A stretch of DNA of 64,000 nt from Trichoplusia ni (Eukaryota > Arthropoda > Insecta > Lepidoptera > Noctuidae). Positions 58,684 to 64,000 of the stretch are shown here, one piece after another (the first letter of the stretch is position 1; the number at the start of each line of letters is the position of its first letter). The notes beneath the pieces were generated by a model, which was given only the letters and a program-made list of their open reading frames with translations, was not told where the DNA came from and made no database searches. Location: assembly GCF_003590095.1 (NCBI RefSeq), contig NC_039478.1:4960001-5024000 (forward strand), written 5' to 3'. The position numbers were made by a program, and so were the translations under genes.

Positions 58684-58767
58684 GAACGCCCTACATTTTA
58701 CTACATTTTGCGTACGTCGAACATCCTACACTTACTGTAGACGTCCTACATTTTGCGTACATCGTGT
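58684..58767 (+). repeat. Imperfect short tandem motif (CCTACATTTTGCGTACRTCG)
   Basis: Variants of CTACATTTT(G)CGTAC followed by GTCGAAC/CGTC recur four times in about 84 bases (58690, 58701, 58724 and 58745). Two copies are nearly complete. CpG is enriched relative to the flanks. Confidence 0.5.
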
Positions 58768-58996
58768 CGTTATCGTCACGTTTTTGTATAAATTGCCTTT
58801 CGTTCAAATCCCGTCTGATAGATGGACTTTTTTTCTTTGAACGCACGATAGCTTTCTCACATCCTAATCTTTAGAATTCTTTAGCGACGTTGAGTGTTTT
58901 TTTTTCTTTTCTTCGTTTGGTTTATGTTGAATTAACTGTCGTTAAGTGAAGTTTATGTTGACGTCAAGTTTCCTTACGAATCATTAACTTCAGACT

Positions 58997-59140
58997 GCGC
59001 TACTAGCAGAGTGGTTGAGGTCACTAAGGCAAACCCACTGTGCGCGACGTGTTGAGGGTTCGAACGCCGCACAGCGTGGATGTGATTATGAATGCTTGTC
59101 CCGAGTCGGGGTGCCTGAGTGCGTGAGATTTGAATGTTTG
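58997..59140 (+). mobile_element. tRNA-derived SINE, family H
   Basis: The + strand head has an A box TAGCAGAGTGG (59004-59014) and a B box GGTTCGAAC (59057-59065) at normal spacing. A body with ATGCTTGTCCCGAGTCGGGG follows. The tail is not a clean simple repeat. It is not a functional tRNA gene because no acceptor stem closes. Confidence 0.75.
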
Positions 59141-59179
59141 TTAAATCCTCTGCGACACTACAATTAAATTCCTAAGTGT

Positions 59180-62100
59180 GGCACTCGTTATCAAATACTG
59201 ACTTTGAGATAACTAAAAAGAAAATCATGGTTATGATATTGTGCCCATGGTATAAAAATCTATGCAAAATTTCTTTATTTAGAGTGTATTGATTCAAAAT
59301 ATAATGTTTTTGCTTAAAATATGAATAGTTTGACATAGTTAGGTACCGAAGCGGCAAATCCGCAAAGCGATGCGCCAAATATTGACGAATGCAAACGGCG
59401 AAAAAAATCTAAAATGTAAATTCTATGTTGATTTAGATTTGTAACATTTTTGAATGTATTAAAATATTTTAGCTCATACATATCATACAAGTTTCATCAA
59501 AAAGGTTATTAAGCGTCTTTCTTAGCGTGGAAATAATAAATGACTAAAATGGTGGAAAACTCCATAGTTATTGATTGGTCCAAAGATCTTCTAAGTACCA
59601 TTGAAACCGAATCAGAGGCCAAAGGTCCCAGTGAATCTATTTATATAAAGTTACTTGAATAAATATGTCCCACTTAACAAGTATTGGGTATAATCGAGTT
59701 AGTTGAACTGGTCCCATCTGTTATTCAATATCTTTACACATCTGTATTGGAACTATTTGCCACTGAAATTGTATTTTGATCGCTTTTGATATTGGCTGGC
59801 AATTTAATAATAGTGCCATGATTCAATTCTCGGGCTGTATGTCTTCAATTGGCATGTAAATAGTTGAGTATCGATAAATAAATTTAAACTTATGGTATAA
59901 TTGATCACAAACTGGGTTACGTAGAAATCTTTAATCATGAAAATGGATCACAGCATAAAATTAAAAATACATACGATAAAAAGTTATTCTCTAAATTAGC
60001 TAAAGCTACATTTATCAAACAACCAAGAACTAATTTAGCATCATCAAACATGACCACTACAGACATAATTTATTATTTCAGACCTGTAAATAAATATCAT
60101 CATCTCGGAACCAAACACAATCAAAAGCCATTAATATTTGAAATTTTATGTAAATAAAATCCTTAGAGGAGTCATTTGCATATTCATTAATTTAACATTG
60201 TTTCCTAAAATTTAATATAGCTTAGACTGTGGTTAAGCCTTTAGCAAAATTTAATTTTGTGTGGCGACATGTGATGGCTTTATTGATAATATGCTGCGTG
60301 ACGATGCTTTTCCAGAAATTGGTGAAGGAATTTTGGCCTTAGGAGGCAGACGTGCGGTTTTTGGTTCTTTTGATAGAAGGCTTTGCGTTTATTAAATAGA
60401 CGATGATAATGGTTACGCCAAGAATTTTGGTAGACGTGTGTTTACATAATCTTCTAACTTGGTAAGCTTGTTTTGGGCATGAGTTGTTCAAAACTTGAAT
60501 GTCGTATATATTTATTTAATAATGGGTATTTAACCAATAAACCAGAGTTCTTAATCATGAATTGATGCGACGACTAATTATAATTAAGTCCTCAATTGGA
60601 TCTGAAACTATTCGGTCGTAAAACATTAAACAACATTAAACCGTAAATAATTATGAATCCGAAGGACGAAATTATTTTTTGGTGTTATCTACCGATTTTT
60701 AGTTTTCACAAATATTTTTTTGTCTCCTTCATAGGCAATAAGTATTAATAGAAAAAATCTAAACCTGTATCTGATTTGTGTTTGTAAGTGTTAGAAACAT
60801 TCTGGTAACAATAATATTCAGTTAGAGCTTAAACCAATAAAGAGACAATATGCTTTCAGATAAAACTAAACTGCGAATAAAAGACACATTAATCTAGAAA
60901 TATAGGCAATGCAAGAATCGAACACATCGTCAACAGAAATCTTTGAAGCACTTAAAACTTTATAAAGCATTTTCTTCGTTCTTCAATACTGGAGTTGGAA
61001 AGCGACTGACACCTTCAAAGTTTCAAAGTATTTACATTTCTATAGATCTAAATTTCTTGGGCCATTCTTCGTGCAAACGACATCTACGGTCTTTCATTCC
61101 ATTTGGGAAATGCTCTCTAAAGATTTCGTAAGGCTATAAAAACATTGGGGTTTCCATCTTGGGATTTTTTCAGCCTTTCAAGATCTGGATTTTTTTGCAG
61201 TTGTCTTTTTCCATCTACGCTTTATGAACTTAGGTTTTCGCTCTGAATTATGACAAAAGATATGTGGGTTTTGAAAATCAGTATCTGACAGGTTTTTCGA
61301 ATTTATTCTAAGGCACATTTTGTCTCCTTCAACAATCTAAATTTTATTTCTTGTTTTACTACTAACATGTCCAACACATGTAACACATCACTGTTATCTA
61401 GAATAGTGGAACTGACAATCAACATTTAAACTCAAATAAATTGGAACACAAACCCATCAATTCAAAGGCCAGCGCAAACAGTCGCCACACCAATCATGTG
61501 ACAAAACCAAACTATTTTCCGATAGCATTTACTGCCGAGCAAATCTAGTAAACAATAAATCTAAAATGAACCCTTGGTCTTGCGCGCTAAAATTCAATTT
61601 CCGTTGCCTGAAGCTCAATCAGTCTAAGACTTCTAACAAACAAAAAGCGTCCAGCAAAGTTGAAATGATAAGGTATAACTGAGAGCACAAGTGCCGTTAA
61701 CTGCCGGGTAAACATTGGTGGCTGCAAAAGTTTTTGCAAGCCGAGATTTCGTAGGACGCCAATAAAAATAAAGTAGGTACCTTTTTTGGTATTAGCATTT
61801 TAATATCAGATGGTCAAAGTAAATATGGAAGGTCCACTGGATCTTCGGAACTGTAATAACAAAAAACGAACGCTCGAGAAATATTAACTTTCATAATGAG
61901 ATTCAGAACTCAAAGAAATTTGGTACCAATATTAATTGTTCAGTTTGACCAAATAACTGAATATAATTTACCATTGAATTAGAATGTATTCGTTAAGTAA
62001 ATAAATTATTAAATGGAAGTACTTTATGTGATTTATGAGGTAAATAAAGAAGATAAGACGTTTACTGAACGTTAAGCTAGAGATGTCGAATCAATCAATT

Positions 62101-63836
62101 TGAACGGGCTTGAGATTAAGGTAACAAGGATAGTAGATACAGTCAATTTACTTGGAAAGGCTTTTGTATAATTTGAACGTTCGCTATTTATTATAAAACC
62201 CGATGAACTTTTAAGCTTAAGAAGACTTATCGCCAAGATTCTAGTCTTACTTGAATTTGGTACAGCCTGGAAACGTTAGCGTGTAATTAAGGTCGAATTC
62301 CGATTTCAAAATTATTAATGAGAAGCTTTATGATATTTTTTGCCTGAATATACATTTTTTAATTTAGATCGGTTTAATGTTTAAGATATATATATATTTA
62401 TTTGACAATTTGTCTCAGTTACTGGGTTTCGAGTTTGTCAAAGAAATTTGTGTCGCCTCTTTTGCCTTTTTTGTTTCTAAACTCCCTAAAAATTCCCATT
62501 TTAAAAGCTCGGCTCCAACATTTGGGACCATATTTCAATACTATTAATCCAAAAAAAATTGTTAACCAATTACAAAGGATTTCGCAAACGGGAACGTGTG
62601 AAATAAAAAATTGGTCGTACAAGCAGATTTATAGGTGATCTAAAATAAAATGGCGATTCCAGATTGTGGGAACAGTACACCGTGCATTTAAAGCATTGTT
62701 ATAGCTGTGACCCAATTGGGGAGAACGTCAGTAAACACGGACGTTCCATGAATGGCAAATATGCTAGATTGACAATGGGACGGTCGGTGGCCAGAATTAG
62801 CGATGACACAACGAAATACACAGTCAAATGTTAACATTCGGATTTTGATGACGAATTAAAAGGGGAAATGTTGTAATTAGCAAATGAGAAAGGTATTTTT
62901 AGGGCTCCAAACGAAATAGTTGGTAATTTTAGAATTGACATAGTTAGAAGTAGTAGCATTTTTGCAGTTTTTTTCAGCAACAAGAACCTGTAAATGAAGA
63001 GCCTGTTTCGCAAATACTGATTAGCCGCTTTCGTGCAGATAAATGGAAAAAATTAACTTCTTTGTATGAAAAAATCTGGGAAGTAATTTAACGGGAACTC
63101 ATGTGGCGGTGGTGAAACAAGCCTTTAATATTGTAAATTAAAATTGTTATTTTTAAATTACGCAATACCGGATGTGAGTTTATGTTTTTAATGTAATGTT
63201 TAATATTAAATTAGCCTCTAGAGTAAAATAAATGGGAAAATGTTGATGATTATTTAGGTCAGCGTAATTAAATTACCTCCAATTTTAGAGCGTATAAATT
63301 AGATTTGGATGCTAAACGTCATTATTTTAGTCTCCTCGAACCTAAATTGCGTAGCAGGATTTTTTTTCAACACACTCTAATATTAAATGAATAATTCCGT
63401 AAACGTAAACAAAAAGCAAATATTGGCGTACAACATTTTCTGCAAATCACTTATGTTTACATTACGAAAATTATAAAACGTTATTTATTTATTGAACCAA
63501 AAAACGTTCAAATGACATTTTTCTTTCATGTTGACTGTAGATATTTTATTATAGAAAAACACTTCATAATTTTGAGAAGTTAGAAGAAAAATTCAGGGTT
63601 TGTGGTGTAAAAATTCAGGTCAGCGTAATTGACAATGAGTGATCACGGACCTTTGTAAAAACTTCGGGACACTTCGTGAAACTTCGTATTAACTCGTGTG
63701 GTGCAAAAACTTCTTGAAAGTTGGTTTAGCAACATTTTATCCTAAAAATATAAAAGTTACTGTTTTCTGTAAACTTTAGATGTAATTACCTAATAGATGT
63801 GATATTTCTATGATAGACACTTGCAGAAAAGCTCAA
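59180..63836. other. Long AT-rich stretch, nothing certain
   Basis: About 4.6 kb without a recognisable gene or bounded element. A good acceptor (TTGCAGTTTTTTTCAG ending 62977) is followed by 37 open codons (62978-63091), which is too weak to call. A poorly conserved family C-like fragment may lie at about 60575-60640. Confidence 0.3.
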
Positions 63837-63936
63837 ATAAATTCGAAAATAAATTAATAGATTAAAAAAATCTGAATATCCACGTTTTTAAACGTCACTC
63901 CATTCAAATTTTATCAAAATCGATCCAGCCGTTTTT

Positions 63937-63990
63937 TTTGTTATTAAATAATGCAACGGCTTACTCATGCGTATTTTTCAGGGTTTTACG
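63937..63990 (-). repeat. Family C retroposon fragment at the window edge
   Basis: TTATTAAATAATGCAACGGC followed by TTACTCATGCGTATTT is the inverse of the family C 3' region seen at 8360-8400. It is diverged beyond CGTATTT and may continue outside the window. Confidence 0.55.
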
Positions 63991-64000
63991 AAGCTACCCT

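Noticed and set aside
62978..63091. Exon of 35-37 codons after a good acceptor
   Set aside because: The frame length is common by chance in AT-rich DNA, the donor is weak, and the entry phase does not match the candidate gene directly.
1..64000. Prokaryotic features such as operons, Shine-Dalgarno sites or CRISPR arrays
   Set aside because: None are present. Repeats, splice-like signals and LINE/SINE content point to an insect nuclear genome.

Overview
The window looks like AT-rich, non-coding nuclear DNA from an insect, most likely a moth or butterfly (Lepidoptera). The evidence is the low GC content, the lack of any long intact cellular open reading frame on either strand, and the dense set of short interspersed repeats I recognise as lepidopteran in style. 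These include tRNA-derived SINEs, LINE 3' ends coding for an L-G-E-A-x-x-Q-Q-W tail followed by (TGA)n, the CCCGCGACTTCGTCCGCG element, and the AAACCGGTCAAGTG...GGTTCCGT element. Family membership is from memory and could not be searched. There is no bacterial operon, CRISPR array, rRNA or free-standing tRNA gene.

Layout. In 0-12 kb there are two SINEs, and between and after them a possible split host gene on the + strand. Its parts are a short ATG exon at 2787-2812, a 188-base exon at 3620-3807, and a 33-base microexon or recursive splice site at 11031-11063. Their reading phases (2, then 1, then 1) agree. From 8 to 28 kb there is a short retroposon with an exact 15-base target duplication, LINE remnants, a MITE at 14.2 kb, and a palindromic retroposon insertion with a 12-base target duplication at 18.3 kb. 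At 28.5-28.9 kb a CpG-rich block followed by a strong splice donor looks like a promoter with a non-coding first exon. From 32 to 41 kb there are a SINE with a 10-base target duplication, a 387-base terminal-inverted-repeat element at 34.65-35.04 kb, further repeats, and a weak exon candidate at 36.5 kb.

The clearest mobile DNA is at 43.4-47.3 kb. It is a 5'-truncated LINE on the - strand, with the end of the endonuclease and the reverse transcriptase separated by a frameshift. Its 3' UTR is split by a 1.3 kb internally deleted pogo-like DNA transposon. The last third holds another SINE copy (inverted relative to the 32 kb one, with an 11-base target duplication), LINE C-terminal fragments near 49, 54 and 56 kb, one more tRNA-derived SINE at 59 kb, and long stretches in which I see nothing.

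How it fits together: the most economical reading is that the window is mainly long introns, perhaps of one + strand gene with an alternative promoter at 28.5 kb, filled with decayed transposable elements. The exon calls are inferences from splice signals, reading phase and open frames. The transposon calls rest on visible motifs, inverted repeats and target duplications.
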